From the NCBI GenBank assembly GCA_965248335.1, contig CBDFIY010000003.1, positions 1 through 64,000 on the forward strand: a DNA stretch of 64,000 nt, read 5' to 3'. The notes beneath the pieces were generated by a model that was given only the letters and a program-made list of their open reading frames with translations, searched no databases and had not been told where the DNA came from. Positions 57,130 to 64,000 of the stretch are shown here, in pieces (position 1 is the stretch's first letter; each line of letters starts with the position of its first letter). A program made the position numbers and the translations under genes. The DNA comes from CAKMZU01 sp965248335 (GTDB lineage: Bacteria > Pseudomonadota > Gammaproteobacteria > Pseudomonadales > DT-91).

Positions 57130-58476
57130 TTAAAAATTAAGTTTATTAGGTAGCCAAGTTGTTAACTGAGGGAAAACAACTAACAGTAATAAAAGTAAGA
57201 GTTGAATGCCAATGAAAGGCATTACGCCACGGTAAATAGTTGCCGTTTTAATACTTTTGTCGGTAACACCCCGCAAGTAAAAAAGTGCAAACCCAAAAGG
57301 AGGCGTTAAAAAAGAGGTTTGCAGGTTTACTGCAATCAAAATACCGAGCCATAAAGGATCAATGCCCATCATGATTAAAGAAGGGGCAACAATGGGAACA
57401 ACAACAAAGGTTATTTCGATAAAATCGAGGATAAACCCTAGGAGGAAAATGATAACCATCACAAGAAATAAGGCGGTATACGCACCGCCCGGTAAATGTT
57501 CAAAAAACGACTGCACTAATTCATCGCCACCATAGCCTCTAAAAACCAAAGAGAAGCACGCTGCTCCTATTAAAATCATAAATACCATTGAGGTGATTTT
57601 TACCGCGTGCATTAAGCTTAGTTCGAGTTTTTTTAAGCTAAGACCTTGGCTGAGTGCAAGAACCAATGCACCAAAAGCGCCAATCGCCGCTGCCTCTGTC
57701 GGTGTTGCTAGCCCACCAAGAATAGAGCCTAAAACAATAAAGATAAGGATAATAGGTGGAAAAAATCCTAAAAGAAAAGCACGGGTTTCAAATCGGTCAG
57801 TGAATTCATGTGCGACTTTTATTGAAGAAGATTTTATGAAAATATAACCGACATAAAAGACAACTAATAAACAGGCAGGAATAATGGCTGCAACAAAGAG
57901 TTCTCCAACTGAAAGCGTATCAGGGGAGAAAATACCCATCTGAATCTGTGCCCGGCTATAGGCTGTCGATAAAATGTCGGCAAGTAAAATCAATGCAATG
58001 GAAGGAGGGATAATTTGGCCAAGTGTTCCTGTCGCACAGATAGTACCCGTTGCTAAATCTTCAGGGTATTGATTTTTTAGCAGGGTTGGTAGAGAGATAA
58101 GTCCCATGGTGACAACAGTTGCCCCTACAATACCTGTGCTTGCGGCTAATAGAGCACCAACAATGACAACGGAAATTGCCAAACCACCTGGAAGTTTACG
58201 AAACAATACAGCCATCTGCTGAAGCATTTTCTCTGCAATTTTTGATTGTTCCAGTAAAACACCCATAACAACAAAAAGGGGTACTGCTGTAAGCAGGTTA
58301 TTATTCATGATACCGAAAATTCGTTCAGGTAAGGCGAATATAAACCCTGCATCAAATACGCCAAAGCCAACGCCTATTGTTGCAAAGGCCAGTGCAACCC
58401 CCGCTAGCGTAAAGGCGACAGGAAAACCTGCCATTAAAAACGCACAAATAGTAATAAATAAGAAAATAGCAATCAT
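57130..58476 (-). CDS. TRAP transporter large permease (DctM-like)
   Basis: The 448-aa multi-spanning protein is of the TRAP-T M subunit type, with GIVGATVVTMGLISLP, TGTICATGTLGQIIPPSIALI, TPTEAAAIGAFGALV and NLQTSFLTPPFGFALFYLRG. It overlaps the small subunit by 4 nt. The pair drives Na+-coupled uptake of an organic acid. The periplasmic binding protein is not in the neighbourhood. Confidence 0.93.
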   Translation of the reverse strand: MIAIFLFITICAFLMAGFPVAFTLAGVALAFATIGVGFGVFDAGFIFALPERIFGIMNNNLLTAVPLFVVMGVLLEQSKIAEKMLQQMAVLFRKLPGGLAISVVIVGALLAASTGIVGATVVTMGLISLPTLLKNQYPEDLATGTICATGTLGQIIPPSIALILLADILSTAYSRAQIQMGIFSPDTLSVGELFVAAIIPACLLVVFYVGYIFIKSSSIKVAHEFTDRFETRAFLLGFFPPIILIFIVLGSILGGLATPTEAAAIGAFGALVLALSQGLSLKKLELSLMHAVKITSMVFMILIGAACFSLVFRGYGGDELVQSFFEHLPGGAYTALFLVMVIIFLLGFILDFIEITFVVVPIVAPSLIMMGIDPLWLGILIAVNLQTSFLTPPFGFALFYLRGVTDKSIKTATIYRGVMPFIGIQLLLLLLLVVFPQLTTWLPNKLNF

Positions 58477-58985
58477 AGTTTACCTTTCTTGTTGAGCATT
58501 ACTAATCTGGATGCAGAGGACAAGAATAGGGAGAAACCTTGCAGTAGCAACATAAAAAAACTCAAAGGTAGCATAGCTTTAAACAGAAATAAGTAAGGCA
58601 GGCCGCCGGGTTCTGGCGACGCTTCTTGTATGACAAAAGAGGTGTAGAAGAAATCGAAACTGCGTAAAGCCGTAAATGCACAAAAAGGAAAAAGGAAAAT
58701 TAAACAGCCAATCGCATTGACCCAATCACGTTGGGTATCGGTCATTTTTTGATAAAAAATATCTACTCGTACATGTTCATTGAGAGATAGCGTATATCCT
58801 AAGCCAAGTAAAAAAACGCTTCCATGGCAAAACATAATAGTTTCCTGTAAGGCAATAGAGCCACTAGAAAATAGATATCGCATCGTTACCAATAAAATGG
58901 TTAACAACATCATGCCAAGCAAAAGCCAGGCCGATAACCTGCCTAAAACTTTGTTTATCTGTGTGATTAGGCTGATAAGTGCCAA
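58473..58985 (-). CDS. TRAP transporter small permease (DctQ-like)
   Basis: The 170-aa four-helix membrane protein has the DctQ pattern LLTILLVTMRYLF, IALQETIMFCHGSVFLLG and LNEHVRVDIFYQKM. Its stop overlaps the start of the large permease by 4 nt. Confidence 0.92.
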   Translation of the reverse strand: MALISLITQINKVLGRLSAWLLLGMMLLTILLVTMRYLFSSGSIALQETIMFCHGSVFLLGLGYTLSLNEHVRVDIFYQKMTDTQRDWVNAIGCLIFLFPFCAFTALRSFDFFYTSFVIQEASPEPGGLPYLFLFKAMLPLSFFMLLLQGFSLFLSSASRLVMLNKKGKL

Positions 58986-59311
58986 GAGATATCCCTTTTT
59001 TATGCTTATTAGTCGGAAAAGCGGGCTATTTTATTATAGCTAGTGGACCAAATAAAATGGAAAGTTCAGAAAATCTAAATTTTGTTGCTTTATCGGCATA
59101 GTTTAAGGCTTGAACGGAAATCACTAAATCCAGTTTGTTCGCTTATTCACCCGTTATAAAACCTAATATCCGTAATAGGATAAATCGCTTGCAATATAGT
59201 TTTTTTCGACGATCTATTTTAAGCGTTAAAGGTGAGCCTTGTGTTATTACTATTGAACTATAAAAAAGAAGATTATTCCAAACAGATTGTTTAGTTAAAT
59301 GTGAAATCTAA
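58986..59311. other. divergent intergenic region between TRAP and hydrolase genes
   Basis: No ORF of note. On the minus strand TATAAT (59033-59038) could be a -10 for the TRAP genes, but no good -35 stands at the right distance. The rest shows no clear repeat or conserved structure. Confidence 0.4.
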
Positions 59312-60415
59312 ATGATTAAGTGTAAATGTATAATTATTGTTTTTTTAGTTATGTCTTGTTTTTTTGATAGATGCATTTCTTCCCAGTTTTTTGTGAATAA
59401 TTATTTTGAATTCAATAAAAAGTTAATACAAAATAGCGGTTTAAGTAGAAACTTTATTTTTGGAACAATTTCAATAATTGGTGCTTTAGGTGTAAGCTAT
59501 GGAGCCATTTACTTGTATAACGAAACCCGCAATAAAAAGCTACTTTCTGACTATTATGAAAAACGATTTTTTGAAAAAACAACAATAAACCCTGAAAGAA
59601 GAAAAATGTTTTATGATAAAAATTCGATTGATGGTGAATTGCTCGTTTCATCAGATGTGAAGTTGAAAGTGTTATCAATAAAAATAAATGATAATAATAT
59701 TGAATACGTGAAATATAAAAAAATGGGAGATAATGAAAAAAAGTTAAAATCGGATAATGTGCTTATCTATTTCGGTGGTACCCGTGAAGATGCGGGTGAT
59801 GTAAGTAGTGTTTTAACAGAGTTAGTAAAGGAAACAGGGGTAACAATTATTTCACCTAACTACCCAGGTTATGGGTTGAGTATGGGGAAAAGTACTTTTG
59901 ACAACAATCAAAAAATGGCTAATACCTTTATTGAAGATTATCACCGTCTTCATCCAGATAAAAACATTATTCTTATGGGGTATTCGTACGGTGCATCTGT
60001 GACCATTGATGCTGCCTATAAACATCGTAGTGTTGATAATTTAATCATCATCAGCGCTTACGCATCAGCAAAAAAAGAAGGTTGGGATTATGCAAAATGG
60101 TACGAAAAACCACTTATTCCTTTTGCGATTCATAAAGATAAAAATAATAATATTGATATGATAAAACATATGCCTTCACGTTTCAGTAGTAACCCATTAG
60201 GTATAACAAGTTTGCATGGGAAAGCCGACGAGACGGTGCCTTACTCACAGCAGGAAGTGTTGTATCAGGCAAGTAGAATAAATGTACATGTTAGCTTTTC
60301 AACGATAGGCACTTATTATGATACACATTTATCCATTAAGCAGGGTTTGGTGCAGCCTATAATAGCCACCATTAATTGTATTATTAAGAGAAATGAAGGA
60401 GCCACACAAAATTAG
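59312..60415 (+). CDS. alpha/beta hydrolase with N-terminal signal and membrane segment
   Basis: The 367-aa protein has a signal-like N-terminus (about 1-23) and a second hydrophobic helix (about 47-68). A serine hydrolase fold follows: oxyanion region YFGGTRED near 154, nucleophile elbow GYSYGAS near 224, acid HGKADETVP near 305, and His in YDTHLS near 343. This resembles BEM46/YfhR-type hydrolases. It is anchored or exported. The substrate is unknown. Two small exported paralogs follow on the same strand. Confidence 0.85.
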   Translation: MIKCKCIIIVFLVMSCFFDRCISSQFFVNNYFEFNKKLIQNSGLSRNFIFGTISIIGALGVSYGAIYLYNETRNKKLLSDYYEKRFFEKTTINPERRKMFYDKNSIDGELLVSSDVKLKVLSIKINDNNIEYVKYKKMGDNEKKLKSDNVLIYFGGTREDAGDVSSVLTELVKETGVTIISPNYPGYGLSMGKSTFDNNQKMANTFIEDYHRLHPDKNIILMGYSYGASVTIDAAYKHRSVDNLIIISAYASAKKEGWDYAKWYEKPLIPFAIHKDKNNNIDMIKHMPSRFSSNPLGITSLHGKADETVPYSQQEVLYQASRINVHVSFSTIGTYYDTHLSIKQGLVQPIIATINCIIKRNEGATQN

Positions 60416-60511
60416 GATATTGCAAATATTAAATATGGCAATGTTGAACTATTAAATTTAGAGACCTCTAACTATTTATATATATTTTTATTAACGGTGT
60501 TGGAGGTCATA

Positions 60512-60985
60512 ATGTACTTGCGTAAACGGTCATTTATACTAATTTTGTTTTCACTGATATCTTATACGTCTTTTTCACATGAGTTGCTTCCTAATTCATT
60601 GAAAGAAAAAGTATATATATTTTTTTCTGATGAGAAGCATGCTAATCAACACGAAAAAACAATCAAAAATTTAGTAACTTATTCAGAAAATGAATACCAT
60701 TATATTCAGTTAGGAACAGATGTAACAGGCGATGGAAAATATGTATATAAAGTAAATAAAACACAGCATGGCGTCCCTTATGCTGTTCTTAGTCATGACC
60801 AATCAGAAGATGTACATAAAAAAGTATTTCATATGCTGTTCTTCCCGCACGATAGAGAAACGGGCGTATATTTTGTGCTAGGTTATAGCCTCCCTGATGG
60901 TACATCGAATTTGGAAAAGAGCGCCAGCGATCAACTTATTCCGAAACTTTTCTCGCACTCTGGAACTTATAAACGTTTGTTTTAA
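60512..60985 (+). CDS. exported protein of unknown family, paralog 1
   Basis: The 157-aa protein starts at ATG 60512, 6 nt after a GGAGG site, with signal peptide MYLRKRSFILILFSLISYTSFS. Mature features shared with the next gene are LLPNSL, a TYSENEYHYIQLGTD stretch, GKYVYKV, AVLSHDQ, LFFPHD, and FSHSGTYKR near the C-terminus. No known family recognised. Confidence 0.7.
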   Translation: MYLRKRSFILILFSLISYTSFSHELLPNSLKEKVYIFFSDEKHANQHEKTIKNLVTYSENEYHYIQLGTDVTGDGKYVYKVNKTQHGVPYAVLSHDQSEDVHKKVFHMLFFPHDRETGVYFVLGYSLPDGTSNLEKSASDQLIPKLFSHSGTYKRLF

Positions 60986-61129
60986 TTAATGTGATAAGAA
61001 TTTTAAAGCAGAGAACGGATAGTTATTGTGAGATTTAAAGACTTCAGTTTTATAAGCTTGCAATAACGCCCTATTTTATAAATTTCTGTCGTGATGGAAC
61101 GAGATGAAAGGGAGTAAGACTTTTATATT

Positions 61130-61606
61130 ATGGTTTTATTAAAAAAACGATTTTTTGTGATGTTGTGTTCTTTGTGGTTTTGGTGGCCGCCTGCATTTTC
61201 AAGCATATTACTTCCTGAATCATTAAATGGAGAGCACATAATATTTATACCTGAAGTAGGCGCTGAACCCAAAGGTTATAGTACCCATTGCAAATATGAC
61301 GTTACCTATTCAGATACCCAATATAAATATGTAGTTGCTGGTACTGATATAATTAAAAAGGGAGAATATAAATATCGCGTTTATTCCGATACATCAGGTC
61401 AAATATATGGCGTGCTTAAGCATAAGCAATTGATAGGCAAAGAAAGAAAGCTCATGCAGATTTTATTCATGCCGAAAGATAAGATATCAGGTATCTATCT
61501 TATTACAGGGTGGATCGCTACCCTAGATGCCGAAGAAACAAATATAAGCGCCGCGCCGACTTTCTTTCAGCATTCGGGCCAGTATCAACGTATGAGTGTT
61601 GACTAA
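61130..61606 (+). CDS. exported protein of unknown family, paralog 2
   Basis: The 158-aa protein has a signal peptide (about 1-24). It shares with paralog 1 the LLPESL, TYSDTQYKYVVAGTD, GEYKYRV, GVLKHKQ, LFMPKD and FQHSGQYQR pattern. This is clear tandem duplication followed by divergence. A strong terminator lies 50 bp downstream. Confidence 0.7.
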   Translation: MVLLKKRFFVMLCSLWFWWPPAFSSILLPESLNGEHIIFIPEVGAEPKGYSTHCKYDVTYSDTQYKYVVAGTDIIKKGEYKYRVYSDTSGQIYGVLKHKQLIGKERKLMQILFMPKDKISGIYLITGWIATLDAEETNISAAPTFFQHSGQYQRMSVD

Positions 61607-61655
61607 TGGCAAAGGTATTGTCTTAGGTCTTCACTTTGGCTTGAGAAGTAATTGG

Positions 61656-61686
61656 CCATCGATAAACAGCTATCGGTGGTTTTTTT
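61656..61686 (+). terminator. intrinsic terminator
   Basis: CCATCGAT pairs with ATCGGTGG (8 bp including one G-T wobble) and is followed by seven T residues. It ends the alpha/beta hydrolase-paralog strand run. Confidence 0.85.
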
Positions 61687-61839
61687 ATACGTAAAAACAT
61701 CATTCTATCTGCGCTTTGTCTCTATTTTCGCTTTGCTTCCAAGCCGTATGGCTTAACTTTCTTATTTTCCTGTCAGTGGTGATTTATCACGGACTCTTTA
61801 TAATACCACTCATCAATTAAGTAAGAAGTGACCACTCCT

Positions 61840-62313
61840 ATGACAGATACGCTTGTTCACCTATTGGCAGGACAAAAACCAGACGGTGAGTTAATTTACG
61901 AAGATATAAAAGCAAAAAGCAAAGGCGATGGCTGCTATGAACTATTGGCTTCCCCCGTGTTCTGTCGTGGAGCAGCAAAAGGAGATTTGATTCGAACACT
62001 TTTGGCTGGACGATTCGAGATAGAGCAGCACGGAGGAAATCTTTGTATTCGTGTGATTGCCAAGAAGGATATCGATATCATTGAAAAGCGGTTGTCGGCC
62101 GTAGTTACTGATATTGAGGCTGAGTGTGAAGTTAAAACAGAACGTTTACTTGTCTATAACGTGAAGGTAAAGCAAGGCTTCGATAAGATTGAAAAAACCT
62201 TTAATCAAGCGCTTGAGGGCCATGATGAAGCCATGTGGCTTTATGCGAATGTATATGATGCTGTTGATGGTGAAACACCACTCAACTGGTGGCATGATTA
62301 CCTAGCAAAATAA
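61840..62313 (+). CDS. DUF4265-like protein
   Basis: The 157-aa soluble protein is chosen from ATG 61840, 11 nt after AAGAAG (GTG 61828 is an in-frame alternative). It has YELLASPVFCRGAAKGDLIRT near 34-54, which recalls DUF4265 proteins, and a C-terminal LNWWHDYLA. Function unknown. yaaA follows 35 bp later. Confidence 0.65.
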   Translation: MTDTLVHLLAGQKPDGELIYEDIKAKSKGDGCYELLASPVFCRGAAKGDLIRTLLAGRFEIEQHGGNLCIRVIAKKDIDIIEKRLSAVVTDIEAECEVKTERLLVYNVKVKQGFDKIEKTFNQALEGHDEAMWLYANVYDAVDGETPLNWWHDYLAK

Positions 62314-62348
62314 TTGGTTGAATGATTGAAACCCCTAAGGATTGAATG

Positions 62349-63128
62349 ATGCTTATACTTTTGTCGCCGGCTAAATCGCTCGATTTTGAAAGCCCTATTA
62401 AGCAAAAAACCTATACGGAGCCAGCTTTTCTTGGTGAAAGTGCTGAGTTGATAAGTGCACTAAGAGCGTTGTCGCCACCCGAAATTGGCCAGCTAATGAA
62501 AATATCAGATGCATTAGCAGATTTGAACTTTGGCCGTTTTCTTAATTGGCATCAACCTTTCACCCCAGAAAATGCTCGACAGGCTGTTTTGGCCTTTCAG
62601 GGGGATGTCTATCAAGGCCTGGAAGCAGTTACTTTTTCGAAACAAGATGTGATTTTTGCACAGGCGCATTTACGGATTTTATCGGGGTTGTACGGTGTTT
62701 TAAAACCTTATGACTTGATACAGCCTTACCGTTTAGAAATGGGGTCAAAATTCGAAAATAATCGGGGTAAAAATCTCTACGCTTTTTGGGGAAATCTGCT
62801 GACCGAGTATTTGAATGAAATACTTGAGACGCAAGGATCACAGCTTGTTATTAATTTGGCTTCCAATGAGTATTTTAAATCGATCAAAACCAAGCTGTTG
62901 AATGCCGATGTTGTAATACCTGTTTTTAAAGATCAAAAAAATGGCGAATACAAAATTATTAGTTTTTATGCAAAAAAAGCACGCGGTATGATGGCATCTT
63001 TTATTATCAAGCATCAAATCACGACGACTGAAGCGCTTAAGGCGTTTGATACCGCAGGGTATTATTTTGTATCAGAAGATTCTGATGAAAAGCAATTAGT
63101 GTTTAAACGCGATCAGACGGCAGAGTAA
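62349..63128 (+). CDS. yaaA: peroxide stress protein YaaA (UPF0246)
   Basis: The 259-aa protein starts MLILLSPAKSLDFESP. It has the family segments FNGDVY-like FQGDVYQGLEA, LRILSGLYGVLKPYDLIQPYRLEMG and INLASNEYFKSI, ending with the KKARGMMASFII helix. YaaA limits damage from iron and peroxide. The second of two adjacent ATGs is preferred for spacing to AAGGA. Confidence 0.95.
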   Translation: MLILLSPAKSLDFESPIKQKTYTEPAFLGESAELISALRALSPPEIGQLMKISDALADLNFGRFLNWHQPFTPENARQAVLAFQGDVYQGLEAVTFSKQDVIFAQAHLRILSGLYGVLKPYDLIQPYRLEMGSKFENNRGKNLYAFWGNLLTEYLNEILETQGSQLVINLASNEYFKSIKTKLLNADVVIPVFKDQKNGEYKIISFYAKKARGMMASFIIKHQITTTEALKAFDTAGYYFVSEDSDEKQLVFKRDQTAE

Positions 63129-63148
63129 TCGATATTGAAAGCATACGC

Positions 63149-63667
63149 TCACTCAGAAGCTACCTTGAAAATGTGGTCTATACGGAGAGGCTGTCTACCG
63201 TAAGGGGTAAACATTTTCTCTCTATCATCATCGGCACTTCGCCTTGGATTCCGTGGTGAGAAAGGGCAGTTTTTTATATCAGTATCAAGCTTATTCACAT
63301 CTTCTGACGTATTGACATATTTAGCAGCCGCATTTTTTGTTTCTTGGTGATTGGTGATTGGTGATTGGTGATTGGTGATTGGTGATTGGTAGTTGGTGGG
63401 AAATGTGTCATTTGGCGATTGGTATGGCGCTACTGCTTTACTGTAAAGCGCGGCCCACTCAGGGTTAATTGTATTGAGTCTTTCTTGAGTTTCAGTTGAT
63501 GTTTCAGTTATGCAAGTGGAAAATTTATACTTAGTATGTATTTCAAGTAGAAGTTTGTTAAATACGTTTTTATCTTCGTAGATACTCCGTGAAGGATTTT
63601 CTATATTACTATTTAATACTTGTGATTTAATAAAAAATATAAATGAAAAAATGACAGTTTTTTTCAC
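63149..63667 (-). CDS. hypothetical protein with a 7-bp microsatellite
   Basis: This 172-aa protein starts MKKTVIFSFIFFIKSQ, a possible short signal sequence. The middle holds a TNHQSPI repeat encoded by tandem 7-bp units. The C-terminus is charged (SPRNPRRSADDDREK). No family recognised. Because the repeat unit is 7 bp, gain or loss of one unit would shift the frame. It is convergent with yaaA. Confidence 0.5.
   Translation of the reverse strand: MKKTVIFSFIFFIKSQVLNSNIENPSRSIYEDKNVFNKLLLEIHTKYKFSTCITETSTETQERLNTINPEWAALYSKAVAPYQSPNDTFPTNYQSPITNHQSPITNHQETKNAAAKYVNTSEDVNKLDTDIKNCPFSPRNPRRSADDDREKMFTPYGRQPLRIDHIFKVASE
63344..63392 (-). repeat. heptanucleotide tandem repeat TTGGTGA, about 6.5 copies
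   Basis: Six perfect TTGGTGA units (63344-63385) are followed by a degenerate TTGGTAG unit. The array lies inside the coding region 63149-63667. Three units equal seven codons, producing TNHQSPI repeats. Confidence 0.95.
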
Positions 63668-63805
63668 AATAAAGTCTTAAAATTGAGGTTAACAAGTAGA
63701 GACCTTTGTTTGAGAAAAAGATTCAAGTATACAGTGCAGTGATTGGATGACTTTATTGAGGTACTACTATTTAAGACAGCTAAAGGTAGCCAGTTTTAGG
63801 GCTGG

Positions 63806-63988
63806 TCAATGCCCTACACAGTATTTTATACTCGCTGCAACGGCAAAGATCATCATCAAAATCATGATAGCTTTACCGTATTTTTGTGTTTTCTCTGCTG
63901 ATATGGGTTTTGCGAATTTTTGTACAAGTGGAATAATCACAAAGAGAGCAATAAAAAGAACAGCAAGGATGATTAAAAGATTCTGCAT
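63806..63988 (-). CDS. small two-helix membrane protein
   Basis: The 60-aa protein has two hydrophobic helices (about 3-23 and 40-57) separated by a KPISAEKTQKYGK loop. No family recognised. It lies near the window edge, and its promoter would be outside. Confidence 0.5.
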   Translation of the reverse strand: MQNLLIILAVLFIALFVIIPLVQKFAKPISAEKTQKYGKAIMILMMIFAVAASIKYCVGH

Positions 63989-64000
63989 ACGATGTTCGCC

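Noticed and set aside
63344..63392. CRISPR-like array
   Set aside because: The units are directly contiguous 7-mers without spacers; it is a microsatellite.

Overview
The window looks like a chromosomal replication-origin region of a moderately AT-rich gammaproteobacterium. The gene order dprA-LysM-def-fmt-rsmB-trkA-trkH, glyQS, gyrB-recF-dnaN-dnaA, rpmH-rnpA-yidD-yidC-mnmE, mnmG-rsmG-parA-parB and the full atpIBEFHAGDC operon is the classical arrangement. The protein flavour suggests a marine Thiotrichales/Piscirickettsiaceae-type organism (Cycloclasticus- or Methylophaga-like). That placement is inference and only weakly held.

Layout. 1-1845: a DMT-family transporter gene cut by an IS4-type element. 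1842-14734: DNA uptake, peptidoglycan-binding, N-terminal formyl-Met processing, rRNA methylation, K+ uptake, lipid acylation and glycyl-tRNA synthetase genes. 14849-21279 (minus strand): gyrB, recF, dnaN, dnaA. 21613-25518 (plus strand): rpmH, rnpA, yidD, yidC, mnmE. 26665-27201: an AT-rich oriC candidate with several DnaA boxes. A second, smaller DnaA-box cluster lies between dnaA and rpmH. 27202-31402: mnmG, rsmG, parA, parB. The ParB targets (two parS palindromes) lie inside recF. 31418-34983: a bile-acid:Na+ symporter gene broken by two different insertion sequences. 35045-42196: ATP synthase operon with a recognisable promoter and a possible terminator.

42238-53471 is an accessory, IS-rich stretch. 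It holds an IS4-type copy with an IS3 element nested in it, a large orphan putative lipoprotein, two distinct ISAs1 elements, an eRF1-domain-like protein, a decayed and strangely duplicated thioesterase, and a dicarboxylate/glutamate symporter. 53521-64000 carries a secreted choloylglycine-hydrolase-like protein, topoisomerase III, a TRAP transporter pair (no solute-binding subunit seen), an alpha/beta hydrolase, two tandem exported paralogs of unknown family, a DUF4265-like protein, yaaA, and a small gene containing a 7-bp microsatellite.

Eight insertion sequences of five families (IS4-type x3, IS630, ISAzo13, IS3, ISAs1 x2) sit in the window, most with intact ends and target duplications. 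The three IS4-type copies are almost identical. Removing the elements in silico restores the interrupted host genes in frame, so the expansion is recent. No tRNA, rRNA or CRISPR array was found.
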